From Leptotrichia trevisanii DSM 22070 (GTDB taxonomy: Bacteria; Fusobacteriota; Fusobacteriia; Fusobacteriales; Leptotrichiaceae): 32,960 nucleotides of DNA. The stretch covers positions 1 through 32,960 of the forward strand of contig NZ_AXVL01000034.1 in the NCBI RefSeq assembly GCF_000482505.1, given 5' to 3'. Numbering within the stretch: the stretch's first letter is position 1; each line of letters starts with the position of its first letter. The position numbers and the translations under genes were made by a program. The notes below the pieces were generated by a model. The model was not told where the DNA came from. It worked only from the letters and a program-made list of their open reading frames with translations, and did no database searches. Shown in pieces: positions 7,189 to 15,747 of the stretch.

Positions 7189-8133
7189 TTATTCTGTATA
7201 ATAAACATTTTCTCCTTCACCACTTATATCCCCATTTTCATGAAATGTCAAAGAGCCCTTTATTTTCCCGTTTTCATAATATTCAACATATTTTCTTTTC
7301 CCATTCTTATAAATTATTTCAGAATGCAATTTTCCATTCTCAAAATATGTTCTAAACTTGCCATTTCCATTAACTACTTCCCCCTGATCCCTTATTGAGC
7401 CATCCTTATTATAATCCGCCCATTTTCCTTCAATTTCACCATTTTTATACATAGTTTCTGAACTTATTCTACCATTCTTATAATAAGTAATACTCTTACC
7501 GTGTATAATTCCATTCAAATAATTAGTTACAGTAGCCAACTTGCCATTTTCATAATAATATCGCCCTTCTCCATGTCTTTTACCATTCTTAAAATTCTCT
7601 TCTACCTCAATTTCTCCATTATCAAAATATCGTATTTCCTTTCCATTTTGAATATTATTTTTATATTCTAATATCCAATATATTTTACCGTTCTCATTAT
7701 ACCAGTATTCCTTTCCTTCAAGTTTTCCATTTCTATAATTTGCTTCTCGAAGTTTTGTACCATTTTGAAAAAAAGAAATAGTTTTTCCTTCTCTCCTATT
7801 GTACGAATTATCATCTCTTCCCCAACAATCATATTCATCTGTTGCCTGATATATTTCATTTAATGTTCCGTCTAAATCATGTTGAGTAATTAAATATGTT
7901 CCATTATTTTTTTCATGTAAAACTCTGTAATATTTTGCTCTTTCTTTTCCTTTTGTAATATTACAAGAATCATCAAAATATCCAATAAATTTCCCTTTTT
8001 TCTCAAATTCTTTTATATCTGAAATTATTTTTTGATATTTTTTATCAATTTTATTATCTGCCATACAGGATATACTAAAAATAAAAAAATACATCATTAT
8101 TATATTTTTTATAATTTTATTTTTTAATCTCAT
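7189..8133 (-). CDS. MORN-type-repeat lipoprotein, putative immunity protein
   Basis: The 314-residue product starts with a lipoprotein signal (basic MRLKNKIIKN, hydrophobic core, lipobox ending SISC at residues 20-23). From about residue 100 to the end it is built of roughly nine or ten repeats of the form YxxNGKI...YKNGxxxGK, for example YFDNGEIEVEENFKNGKRHG and YYKNGRISSETMYKNGEIEG. This is the MORN_2/YwqK-type repeat (PF07661), often called an antitoxin repeat because members sit beside toxins. The start at 8133 has GGAGAG eight bases upstream. It begins 30 bases after the stop of the M15 chimera, in the same transcript, so I infer that it protects the cell envelope from that peptidase. 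It could also be a general surface protein. Confidence 0.65.
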   Translation of the reverse strand: MRLKNKIIKNIIMMYFFIFSISCMADNKIDKKYQKIISDIKEFEKKGKFIGYFDDSCNITKGKERAKYYRVLHEKNNGTYLITQHDLDGTLNEIYQATDEYDCWGRDDNSYNRREGKTISFFQNGTKLREANYRNGKLEGKEYWYNENGKIYWILEYKNNIQNGKEIRYFDNGEIEVEENFKNGKRHGEGRYYYENGKLATVTNYLNGIIHGKSITYYKNGRISSETMYKNGEIEGKWADYNKDGSIRDQGEVVNGNGKFRTYFENGKLHSEIIYKNGKRKYVEYYENGKIKGSLTFHENGDISGEGENVYYTE

Positions 8134-8163
8134 AATTACCACTCTCCATAATTCTATATTTTT

Positions 8164-8754
8164 TTAAGGTGTATAACTCAATTTATTTCCTCTATCTTTA
8201 TAATCTTGGTAATGTTGACTTGCTGTTTTACCAAATCTAAATTGAAAATGTGGTTTGTCTTTAAACTTAATTCCCCATTCTGTACCAAATTTTACAGCTT
8301 CATTATTAAATAATTTATAATCTTTTTCTCTCCAGTATGCTTTTTCATTTTCTATTGTACAAACATCAATAGCTAAACCGTAATTATGATAACTGTATCC
8401 TGCTTTAACCCGTGTTACTACAGGCCCTTTTGTTGTTCTCCCTTTTTTATAAAGTTCATTTTGCTGAGCATGACTTCTGTATCCATCTGTGACTCTCATT
8501 CTTACCTTATATTTATCTTCCATAAAATTTATCAAATGTTTTACTGTACATCTTATTCTAGGATCTAATTTTTCCAAAAATTCTTTAAAGCTTCCAACCA
8601 AAAGATGCCTGTTAATCTCAATAACATTCTCATCATCCAGCGAATCCATATCCCTTGCATCATTAATAAGCGTCAATATATCCATTTTCTCTGGATTAAT
8701 TTCCTCAAATAAAATCGTTCGATTAGTCTGATTTATAACATTTTTATTCCCCAT
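8164..8754 (-). CDS. Chimeric effector: sheath N-terminus fused to M15 peptidoglycan peptidase
   Basis: Of 196 residues, 1-67 copy the start of the sheath-like protein at 4864-7029: the first 48 are identical and five conservative or charge changes follow (K49R, E57K, F63L, K66R, V67I). Residues 68-196 are a complete M15 (VanY/Ply500-type) domain: VTDGYRSHAQQNELYKKGRT, then SYHNYGLAIDV and TEWGIKFKDKPHFQF. H123, D130 and H169 are the expected zinc ligands and E159 the likely catalytic glutamate. This family cleaves peptide stems of peptidoglycan, typically the L-Ala-D-Glu or D-Ala-D-Ala bond. No signal peptide is present, so delivery must come from another route; the sheath-derived N-terminus may be the loading tag or only a scar of the duplication. 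A MORN-repeat lipoprotein gene follows after 30 bases. Confidence 0.8.
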   Translation of the reverse strand: MGNKNVINQTNRTILFEEINPEKMDILTLINDARDMDSLDDENVIEINRHLLVGSFKEFLEKLDPRIRCTVKHLINFMEDKYKVRMRVTDGYRSHAQQNELYKKGRTTKGPVVTRVKAGYSYHNYGLAIDVCTIENEKAYWREKDYKLFNNEAVKFGTEWGIKFKDKPHFQFRFGKTASQHYQDYKDRGNKLSYTP

Positions 8755-8772
8755 TTTCCTTTTAAAATTATT
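8561..8772 (-). repeat. Direct repeat copy B: 5' end of the M15 chimera
   Basis: This is the counterpart of 6836-7047, at an offset of 1725 bases. Homology ends sharply at codon 67 on the coding side and just beyond the ribosome site on the upstream side; after an unrelated insert of about 70 bases, similarity resumes over 8847-8934, which holds the promoter. Confidence 0.9.
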
Positions 8773-8903
8773 CTTAGCATCATATAAAAATTAATTACTG
8801 GCTATCAACTTTTTGCAATCCATTTAAACCAATTTTAGACGATATTCCAAATAACTTTATTTTCCCCCTTCTTTATATTTTTAATTTTTTTTTAATTAAT
8901 GTG

Positions 8904-8932
8904 ATGATACAATAAAATTTAAGATTTGTCAA
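8904..8932 (-). promoter_or_regulatory. Promoter of the M15 chimera and its lipoprotein
   Basis: On the minus strand TTGACA (8927-8932) and TATCAT (8904-8909) with a 17-base spacer, nearly the same as the sheath promoter at 7130-7158. Leader length is about 145 nt because of the extra bases between promoter and gene. Confidence 0.75.
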
Positions 8933-9037
8933 TATTTATTGTGACTGATCTTATTAATTTTGTAGAATTATTCTCACCTTATTATCTTATACTTTACATT
9001 TGAATTTGAAGTAGAATTGTAGAATTCTTCACATCAC

Positions 9038-9991
9038 TCAAAAGACATTTCTACTTTCCACAACTTTTACATTTTCAAAATTTTTTCCACTATATTCAAA
9101 TATCTTTCCAGCATCATAAATATAAATAATATTTTTATAGAGTATAAGACTCACATTTTTATAATCCATTATTTTAATTTCTTTTATTACTTTTTTATTA
9201 TTATATTCATCTACTATCATAATTTTATTATTTTTTAGAATATATGCTGGACTACAAAAACTATCTTCGATTTGATTGTCAAAAAATTTTTCTGCTCCTC
9301 TATTTTCATTTTCTGTCCATTCTTCAGATGTTATAGGTTCAATTTTTTCTAATTTCTCTATAACTTCATCTATCTTTTTCAATCCATATCTTCCATCTAT
9401 ATAATAGTTACCATGTTCAACTTCAATAGTTATAGTTTCCAATATTTTTTCTATTTCTTCTTTTGAATAATTTTTTTCTAAAAATTCAAAAAAACTTTTT
9501 TTATAAAAACTCTTTCTACCTGCATCTATATTTGAATTTGGTAACCCATTATTATATTCTGATATTTCTGCAACTAAATATTCCATTATTTCTAGCTTAT
9601 TGATAACCCAATCTAAGTTATGCTCTTCTTCTTTTTTTAACAATTCCAACATTATTTCTATGATTTTTTTTATTCTTTCTTCTTTTGGTAAATTTTCAAA
9701 AATTTGAGAACTGTCTCTTAATTTTATTAAATTTTTTTCTTTATTTTTTATATATTTTTTTAAAATATTATTACTTGAAACATTAATGCAGTCATATCGA
9801 TCATTTGAAAAAACATAATCTAAATAAGAGTATTTTTTAAAAAAATCTTCTAAACTTGATGTTTCTTTTTTATTTTGATTTTGAATTTTCACTTTTTTCA
9901 TATCCTCCTTGTTTTTTAAAGTTGTATTTTCTTTGTTTTTAGCACCACAGGAAATTGTTAATAAAACTAGTGGAATTATTAATTTTTTCAT
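9038..9991 (-). CDS. Lipoprotein of unknown function, putative immunity to the DUF4280 effector
   Basis: The product (317 residues from the ATG at 9991) begins MKKLIIPLVLLTISC, a clear lipoprotein signal with the modified Cys at residue 15. The start is chosen because GAAAGGG lies six bases upstream; the in-frame ATG at 10009 would cover this site. After a Lys-rich linker the body is helical and highly charged (for example YSKEEIEKILETITIEVEHG), and the last 60 residues look beta-rich (KNNKIMIVDEYNNKKVIKEI, NVSLILYKNIIYIYDAGKIF), perhaps a small propeller-like or beta-sandwich end. I do not recognise a family. It starts 65 bases after the large effector gene, which is the usual place for an immunity gene, and being a lipoprotein it would act where a peptidoglycan enzyme acts. 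Confidence 0.6.
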   Translation of the reverse strand: MKKLIIPLVLLTISCGAKNKENTTLKNKEDMKKVKIQNQNKKETSSLEDFFKKYSYLDYVFSNDRYDCINVSSNNILKKYIKNKEKNLIKLRDSSQIFENLPKEERIKKIIEIMLELLKKEEEHNLDWVINKLEIMEYLVAEISEYNNGLPNSNIDAGRKSFYKKSFFEFLEKNYSKEEIEKILETITIEVEHGNYYIDGRYGLKKIDEVIEKLEKIEPITSEEWTENENRGAEKFFDNQIEDSFCSPAYILKNNKIMIVDEYNNKKVIKEIKIMDYKNVSLILYKNIIYIYDAGKIFEYSGKNFENVKVVESRNVF

Positions 9992-10056
9992 TTTATACCC
10001 TTTCTTCATATAAAAATTTATAATTATCTAAAATGAAATCTCAATAAAATATATAC

Positions 10057-13000
10057 CTATTTGTTTATTTTATTAGATACTCTCAATCTAAATTTTATAA
10101 GTTCATTATGATTTACAACTTTTTTTTCCTCTATTTTTTTAATAAATTTTATTATTTCATTAAATAAATCTTGAGACCCTTGTGTAACGTATCTATCCCC
10201 ATTTCTTTTATAATTTCTCGCAGGTGCCAAACATCCTTCTAAACCAGAACTTACTCCAACTGGATGAATTAAAACAAATCTATTTTCATGAATTAAAACT
10301 TTTTTCTTTAATCTTTTATGTTCTAAACCTTGAGGATTTTCAGTATGATTAAAAACACCTACTGCTAAATACCCTTTCCGTATTATTTTTCCGTTTTTTA
10401 TTTTATCAGGTCTTTGATGCCATCTCAATTGATGCATACCTTGTACAATTCTCTTTTTTCTACCAGAAACAATCGTATCAGGACCTTCTCTCTCAACTAC
10501 ATATCCATTAAATCCAGAAACTTCCCTACCACTAGGATCTAATATACGAAATGTAGATAATGTACCTAATGAACGTTCTTCTATTCTCACAACATCTAAA
10601 ATATATTTCCCTTGTACTCCAGTATGTGGACATGTTTTACAACTCGTAACTGCTTGAGAACTTTTAGTATTATTTTGACTCTTAGCATTACTTTCTGTTT
10701 TTGTATTTTTACTAACAGATTTTACAGTATTAGATTTTGAGTTCAGAACATTTGACTGATATTTAGCTGTATTCTCCTTGATTTCCATTTTAGGACTATT
10801 ATCACTTTTTTTCTGTGTAGTATTATTAGATTTTGAAGAACTATGAGTTTCATCCCACACTCCTTGACTAAACGGGCACACCGCCACACTTCTTCCATTT
10901 TTTCTTATGGCATTTAACACATCTCTCGCAGTTGGAGCATGTTTTGTAGAGGTATAAAGCATTTTCCCTATTCCAATCCAGTTTGACACATCTGATGATT
11001 TTATTCTTTGTTTTGGAATTGTCTTTGTCTGTTTTACATTTATTTGTATTTTGTAGTTCTGTAATTTTATCTGTTCTGTATTTATAGTATTTACATCACT
11101 ATTTAATTCTGATTCAATCAGTTTTTTTGCATTTTCTGTTATAGTCAGATTTCCAGCACGCATTAAATACCCATAAGTTATTACAGGGAGCATTTTTGCA
11201 GAATAAAAACGTTTTCTTTCGTAATCACACAAACTTAAGCCATAGTTTTTTATTATCCCTTTAGTATCAAATTTAGGCCCTGATTTTTGTTTTACACTTT
11301 TATAGGCTTCCTTGAATGTGGCATAAATTCTTTTTCTTAAATATTTTTCTTTTTCCGAAGTAACTTCCTGATTTGCAATTTGCATTTTTGCCTTATTTTT
11401 CTTTATGAAATTTTCTTTGTCTTTCTTTTCAAAATCAGTTAATTTTCTCATTCCAAGCATATTTTTTACATCCTTTGAAAAATATGAACGCATGTTGTTC
11501 ATTACTCCAGTTTTATATCTCTTCCACTTAGCAAAGTTCTGTGCCTCTTTTTTTAATTTCGTCTGCATAAAATTATTGTTTACATCACTACAAATGTTTA
11601 TTAACAGCCTGTATTGACAATCCGCATCTCTTACAGCTTCCTTAAATTCCTTAGCCTTAGTAACTGCTGTTCCCACTTCCTTTTGCCCAGCATCATCAAT
11701 GCTTATCGTTCCACCGTGCATACATTGTATAGTCGAAATATCCAATAATGCAGGCTTATCCCTCACTTTTACATCTGTATTTTTCTCCCACGCCCCTATT
11801 AACGCAGGTTGGCAAATTCCAATAGCACTACAGGACTTAAACGGCTGTATTTTAGTATCATTTATATTTGCCTGCTTTCCTCCTTTAAGCATAACTCTAT
11901 CCTCATTTATTATTAACCTACTAATATCCTTTCCAAGTGTACACTTTAACATGCAGTTAGTATTTACAAACAGTTCCCCAGTAGGATTTATAACATTCTG
12001 CAAGTCATAAAATGATTTATAAAAGGCGTACAAGTCCATAGAATCAATATTTGCCGCATAATCTCTTAATTCCTTGCTGTCCTTAAATAAAGCCTGAATA
12101 ATACTTTTATCTTTCTCAAAATCTGAATCATCCCTGTAATTTTCATAGACTTCATCAATCAAATTGCTTATTTTTCTGATATTTCGCACTTTTATAGCTG
12201 ATTTTGAAGTTATCCAGTCATTAAGAACAGTAGTTACCCTTATATCTTTTCCAATTTTTTGAAGCCTGCCAAATAGTCCCATTTCACTTTTCGAAGGCAA
12301 ATCTATTCCCTTGTGTTTTTTTATATACCATAACAAATAATTTCTCACTATGTTACTATCTCTGTATTTATGGTTATCAAAATACTTAATTTCATTTTCT
12401 TCCTTAAATCCAGTCTGTACCTTCAAAAATTCAATTATTATATTGTCAATCAGTCTTCTTGACAAAGGAAATTGCCTAACTCCATTTTCGTCCATCAAAT
12501 AAGTTTTTTCATATTCCAGCTCATTTTTACCAAGTTCCCTTATCAAATTTTCACATCTTGTCTTTTGCAATTCTGATGGCTGTTTTTTACTAACTTTTAT
12601 AACAATTTCGTCAATATCCTTTATTCCTTGCATATATTTATCATATTTTTCAGGCAATTTATTTTTTTCAATCTTAACTTCCTCATCTTTTACATGTATT
12701 TGAATCACGCCTTGTATTTTATCCACATAATCATTTTGCTTCTTAAATTTATTTACTGGTTTTTTATCAGGAAATTTCACATATTTTGCCGAATATTGAC
12801 TAAACACATATTCTAAAGATTCCACAGCACTTTTATTTGGAATAGGATACGAATAAATATAATAAACTATATCCTGAATCCGCAAAACTTCATTATTTTC
12901 TTCCCTTCCTCTTAAAATATCAAACCCATGCTGTCTTATCACATTTCCAATATTCCTGTTATCTTTGGTTGCCTCGTCATACATTTTCAAAATAACATTT

Positions 13001-14100
13001 ATGTCTTCCTTGTTCTCTTCCAACACCTTTTTCCCAGTCTTAGTTTCCAAATATTTTACATAATCCTGATTATAAACATTTTCATCTTGAAACTTAGCTT
13101 GCAATCTCTTTAAAATAGCCTCTTCTGGACTTACAAAAGCTAATTCAGGAGCTTTCCCGTTTTCAGCTCTATCCCTCTTATACTCTTCACTATCCCAGAC
13201 TTCCTCAAATTTCTGCCCATTAAATGTAAACACTCCTACTTTGCTGTTATTTTCAGCATTTTCCATTTTTGCAGTATTTGATGTTGAAGCAGGCTTTTGC
13301 ATTTGTGTCGATTTTGGCTGGGAATTATTTGAAACATTAGTTTTAGGTTTCTGTTGGACTACTGCCTGTTTATTTATATTTTTGTTATCAGTTTGAGTAT
13401 GATTCTTCTCCACAACTTTATGCCCAACTTCACAATTATCTTTAAATCCAATGATTACTGATAAATCATATCCTGCTAAATTTTCAGCATAAAGTAAGGA
13501 AGGCATTGCATTTCCATCTACTGGTATTCCCCAGACACCTTTAAAATTATTCTCCAAAGCATTAGACATCGCACCTTGCCCACATAAATGTGATGCCGCC
13601 ATCATTCCAGATGATGTAAGCAAAAAACTTTTTCCCCTCAAATCTTCTGCTTTATATCCATACTTTCGTTTTTTCATCATTGTTTCTTTTACTATTTTTT
13701 CAGAAACCGTTACTTTTCCTGGACCTTTATAAATCGCATTTTTAGGAACTGATATGTTTTTACAAATTTTATCCTTATGTTTTTTCATAGTTGCCCATCT
13801 CATCTTTACAGAACGCATCATAACTTCATCCTGAGCTGCAGGCGTATTTAAAAAACTACGTTTACCTGTTAATTTCCATTTTGTTGCACCTTCACCAATA
13901 AATCTAGCATTTGCCCAAGTTGAACCTTTTGGAAGCCAACCCATATCCATCAGAACATCTGTTCCAATTTGATATTTTCCGATATAAGAACTTTGATCTG
14001 CTAAATTATATTTTCCACCACTTTCCAATATCGCTAATTTTTCAAAAAATTCAACTGCACTATCCCCAATATCTACCCCATTAAATTTCCTGTTTACCAC
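10057..14100 (-). CDS. Multidomain DUF4280 (PAAR-like) effector with two cell-wall domains
   Basis: The 1347-residue protein starts at a GTG nine bases after GGGGG. Domain 1 (about 15-215) is lysozyme-like: FFEKLAILESGGKYN with probable catalytic E26, then SYIGKYQIGTDVLMDMGW, as in transglycosylases carried by phage tails and VgrG proteins. A Lys/Asn/Gln/Ser linker follows (about 230-285). Domain 2 (about 705-803) is DUF4280 (PF14107): TNCMLKCTLGKDISRLII, FKSCSAIGICQP and IQCMHGGTISIDDAGQ, a PAAR-like fold with paired Cys expected to cap a spike. Domain 3 (about 1155-1347, after a Ser/Asn linker and CKTCPHTG) ends with FVLIHPVGVSSGLEGCLAP, resembling DUF5675 or L,D-transpeptidase active sites (H...GC). 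It has no signal peptide. The likely role is a contractile-system spike effector attacking peptidoglycan; a lipoprotein gene follows as possible immunity. Confidence 0.7.
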   Translation of the reverse strand: MVNRKFNGVDIGDSAVEFFEKLAILESGGKYNLADQSSYIGKYQIGTDVLMDMGWLPKGSTWANARFIGEGATKWKLTGKRSFLNTPAAQDEVMMRSVKMRWATMKKHKDKICKNISVPKNAIYKGPGKVTVSEKIVKETMMKKRKYGYKAEDLRGKSFLLTSSGMMAASHLCGQGAMSNALENNFKGVWGIPVDGNAMPSLLYAENLAGYDLSVIIGFKDNCEVGHKVVEKNHTQTDNKNINKQAVVQQKPKTNVSNNSQPKSTQMQKPASTSNTAKMENAENNSKVGVFTFNGQKFEEVWDSEEYKRDRAENGKAPELAFVSPEEAILKRLQAKFQDENVYNQDYVKYLETKTGKKVLEENKEDINVILKMYDEATKDNRNIGNVIRQHGFDILRGREENNEVLRIQDIVYYIYSYPIPNKSAVESLEYVFSQYSAKYVKFPDKKPVNKFKKQNDYVDKIQGVIQIHVKDEEVKIEKNKLPEKYDKYMQGIKDIDEIVIKVSKKQPSELQKTRCENLIRELGKNELEYEKTYLMDENGVRQFPLSRRLIDNIIIEFLKVQTGFKEENEIKYFDNHKYRDSNIVRNYLLWYIKKHKGIDLPSKSEMGLFGRLQKIGKDIRVTTVLNDWITSKSAIKVRNIRKISNLIDEVYENYRDDSDFEKDKSIIQALFKDSKELRDYAANIDSMDLYAFYKSFYDLQNVINPTGELFVNTNCMLKCTLGKDISRLIINEDRVMLKGGKQANINDTKIQPFKSCSAIGICQPALIGAWEKNTDVKVRDKPALLDISTIQCMHGGTISIDDAGQKEVGTAVTKAKEFKEAVRDADCQYRLLINICSDVNNNFMQTKLKKEAQNFAKWKRYKTGVMNNMRSYFSKDVKNMLGMRKLTDFEKKDKENFIKKNKAKMQIANQEVTSEKEKYLRKRIYATFKEAYKSVKQKSGPKFDTKGIIKNYGLSLCDYERKRFYSAKMLPVITYGYLMRAGNLTITENAKKLIESELNSDVNTINTEQIKLQNYKIQINVKQTKTIPKQRIKSSDVSNWIGIGKMLYTSTKHAPTARDVLNAIRKNGRSVAVCPFSQGVWDETHSSSKSNNTTQKKSDNSPKMEIKENTAKYQSNVLNSKSNTVKSVSKNTKTESNAKSQNNTKSSQAVTSCKTCPHTGVQGKYILDVVRIEERSLGTLSTFRILDPSGREVSGFNGYVVEREGPDTIVSGRKKRIVQGMHQLRWHQRPDKIKNGKIIRKGYLAVGVFNHTENPQGLEHKRLKKKVLIHENRFVLIHPVGVSSGLEGCLAPARNYKRNGDRYVTQGSQDLFNEIIKFIKKIEEKKVVNHNELIKFRLRVSNKINK

Positions 14101-14278
14101 AATTAATTTCCCCCTTTTAATTTTAAAACTTTCACAAAACTAATTTTATTAATTTTAAAAAAGCAATCACACCCTTTCTTTGTATACTAAAATACTAAAT
14201 CTCATTAAAAAATAGAAATTATATTAACAATAAAAAATTTTAAACTAATAATATATAATTTAAAATTTATAAAATATC

Positions 14279-14308
14279 TACTATTTAAACGGAGAATAGT
14301 ATAAAATT
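14279..14308. repeat. Island hairpin repeat, copy 2
   Basis: This matches the element at 3901-3930 in 25 of 30 bases; the differing bases are contiguous and lie in the loop, while both stem arms and the trailing TAAAATT are kept. It ends 25 bases before the stop-codon end of the LRR lipoprotein gene. Confidence 0.6.
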
Positions 14309-14333
14309 CTTATTTATAATTACTTTTTATAAA

Positions 14334-15641
14334 CTACTTTAACTGGCTCTTATGTATATAGCCTTTCATATAATATCCTCCATCTTTATTATAAAAATAC
14401 ACATATTTCCAGCCTTCTTCATTTGAAATTTCCTCAACTGCAACATTATTCGCTAATTTATGAATTATGGAACTGTCTGAACCATGGTTTTTTCTTACAT
14501 TAACAACATTTTCCTTTGAAGCTGTTATAAAAATTTTACCTGTTCTCTTAGGTGATATTAGTCCAAAATCTCTAAATTCTTCACGCCACATCTGTTCACT
14601 TTTCATATCCGTTATTGCATAATTTGTCCCTCCACTTGCTGCAACTATTGATAAAAACAGATTGTTTCCATCGATACTTTCCAATTGTGAATTTAAATTT
14701 ACTATATCTCTTACAATCACTTTTCCATTTTTCGTAAAAAAAGTTTCACTATTTGATTGTCCTGCATAGACAAAAGGATAAGTAAGAGTGTATATTGAGT
14801 AAACATTATTTGTAAAAAAAGCTGCTCCCTCCACTTTATCATCCGCTTCTTCAGAATTTTTATTATATTCATCAACTATCTTGTAAACTTCTTTTGGAAG
14901 TTTATCCAGTGCAATTTCCTTTGTAGAAAGCTCTTTTATAATTTTTACTGTTTCAAAACCATATATTTTACTTTCAAATTCTGAAAAATTAGGATATTTT
15001 ACTTCATTTTTCCTTTTTGCAGTGAGTTCTGGGTATCTTTGCTCAATAAATATTTTTTCAGGAATCATAAAATTACGATAATTTTCATATACATAATCTA
15101 CTATTTCCTTTGGAACTTCCCGTAATTCCAGTCTTTTTAACCTTTTCAATCCAGAAATTTCTCCTACTCCATTTTTTAACGGATTAAAACTTATATCCAG
15201 ATGTTCCAATTTTGTTAATTTCCCAATCCCTCTAATATCACTTATTTTATTGTTATGTATCCATAGTTCCTTTAAATTGGATAAATTTAATAACGGTTTT
15301 ACATTTTCTATCTGATTAAAATTTATTTTTAAAACTTCCAATTTTTTCAGGTTTCCCAACGGTTTTACATCCTTGATTTTATTCCAGCGTAAATCTAGAA
15401 CTTTTACATTTTTATAATTTGCAATACAGCTTATCTCCTCCAATCCTTTATTTTTTAATTCTATTTTTTCAACATTAATGTTATATTTTCCTAGTTCAGT
15501 ACAGCTTTTATCTTGTCTGGAAATTGTATGGATTTGTGTCATTTGTTCATTTGTACTTTTATTTTCTTGCAATTCCTCACTTTTGCTATTACTGCAAGCC
15601 ATAAATATTAGAAAAATTAGTATTCCAAGTGTATTTTTCAC
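14334..15641 (-). CDS. Leucine-rich-repeat lipoprotein with C-terminal SH3-like domain
   Basis: The 435-residue product starts at a GTG five bases after a perfect AGGAGG and has a lipoprotein signal (MKNTLGILIFLIFMAC, Cys at 16). Residues about 55-175 are five or so internalin-type leucine-rich repeats with the LxxLxxLxLxxNxIxDixPL pattern (KVLDLRWNKIKDVKPLGNLK, LKELWIHNNKISDIRGIGKL). A middle part (about 200-365) is of unknown fold. The last 65 residues (about 365-435: FITASKENVVNVRKNHGSDS, then GWKYVYFYNKDGGYYMKGYI) form a bacterial SH3-like domain of the kind that binds cell-wall peptides. It should sit on the outside of a membrane. It heads the island, upstream of the DUF4280 effector; it may be an immunity or adhesion factor. 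Confidence 0.75.
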   Translation of the reverse strand: MKNTLGILIFLIFMACSNSKSEELQENKSTNEQMTQIHTISRQDKSCTELGKYNINVEKIELKNKGLEEISCIANYKNVKVLDLRWNKIKDVKPLGNLKKLEVLKINFNQIENVKPLLNLSNLKELWIHNNKISDIRGIGKLTKLEHLDISFNPLKNGVGEISGLKRLKRLELREVPKEIVDYVYENYRNFMIPEKIFIEQRYPELTAKRKNEVKYPNFSEFESKIYGFETVKIIKELSTKEIALDKLPKEVYKIVDEYNKNSEEADDKVEGAAFFTNNVYSIYTLTYPFVYAGQSNSETFFTKNGKVIVRDIVNLNSQLESIDGNNLFLSIVAASGGTNYAITDMKSEQMWREEFRDFGLISPKRTGKIFITASKENVVNVRKNHGSDSSIIHKLANNVAVEEISNEEGWKYVYFYNKDGGYYMKGYIHKSQLK

Positions 15642-15747
15642 TTTTACCTCCTATTATATTGTTATTTTTAATTAATAGATGATTTATTTTATATAAATGT
15701 TTTTTTATCAATTTTTACATTTATTAATTTAATATTAATTTTATATA

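Noticed and set aside
7189-8133. CRISPR or DNA tandem repeat in the repeat-rich gene
   Set aside because: The repetition is at the protein level (MORN-type units of about 20-24 residues) with degenerate DNA; there are no identical repeats separated by unique spacers. No CRISPR array was seen anywhere.
8164-8754. M15 chimera as an assembly or sequencing error joining two loci
   Set aside because: The two copies differ at about eleven positions and carry different sequence upstream of the ribosome site, so they are separate, diverged copies; the downstream peptidase is complete and in frame.
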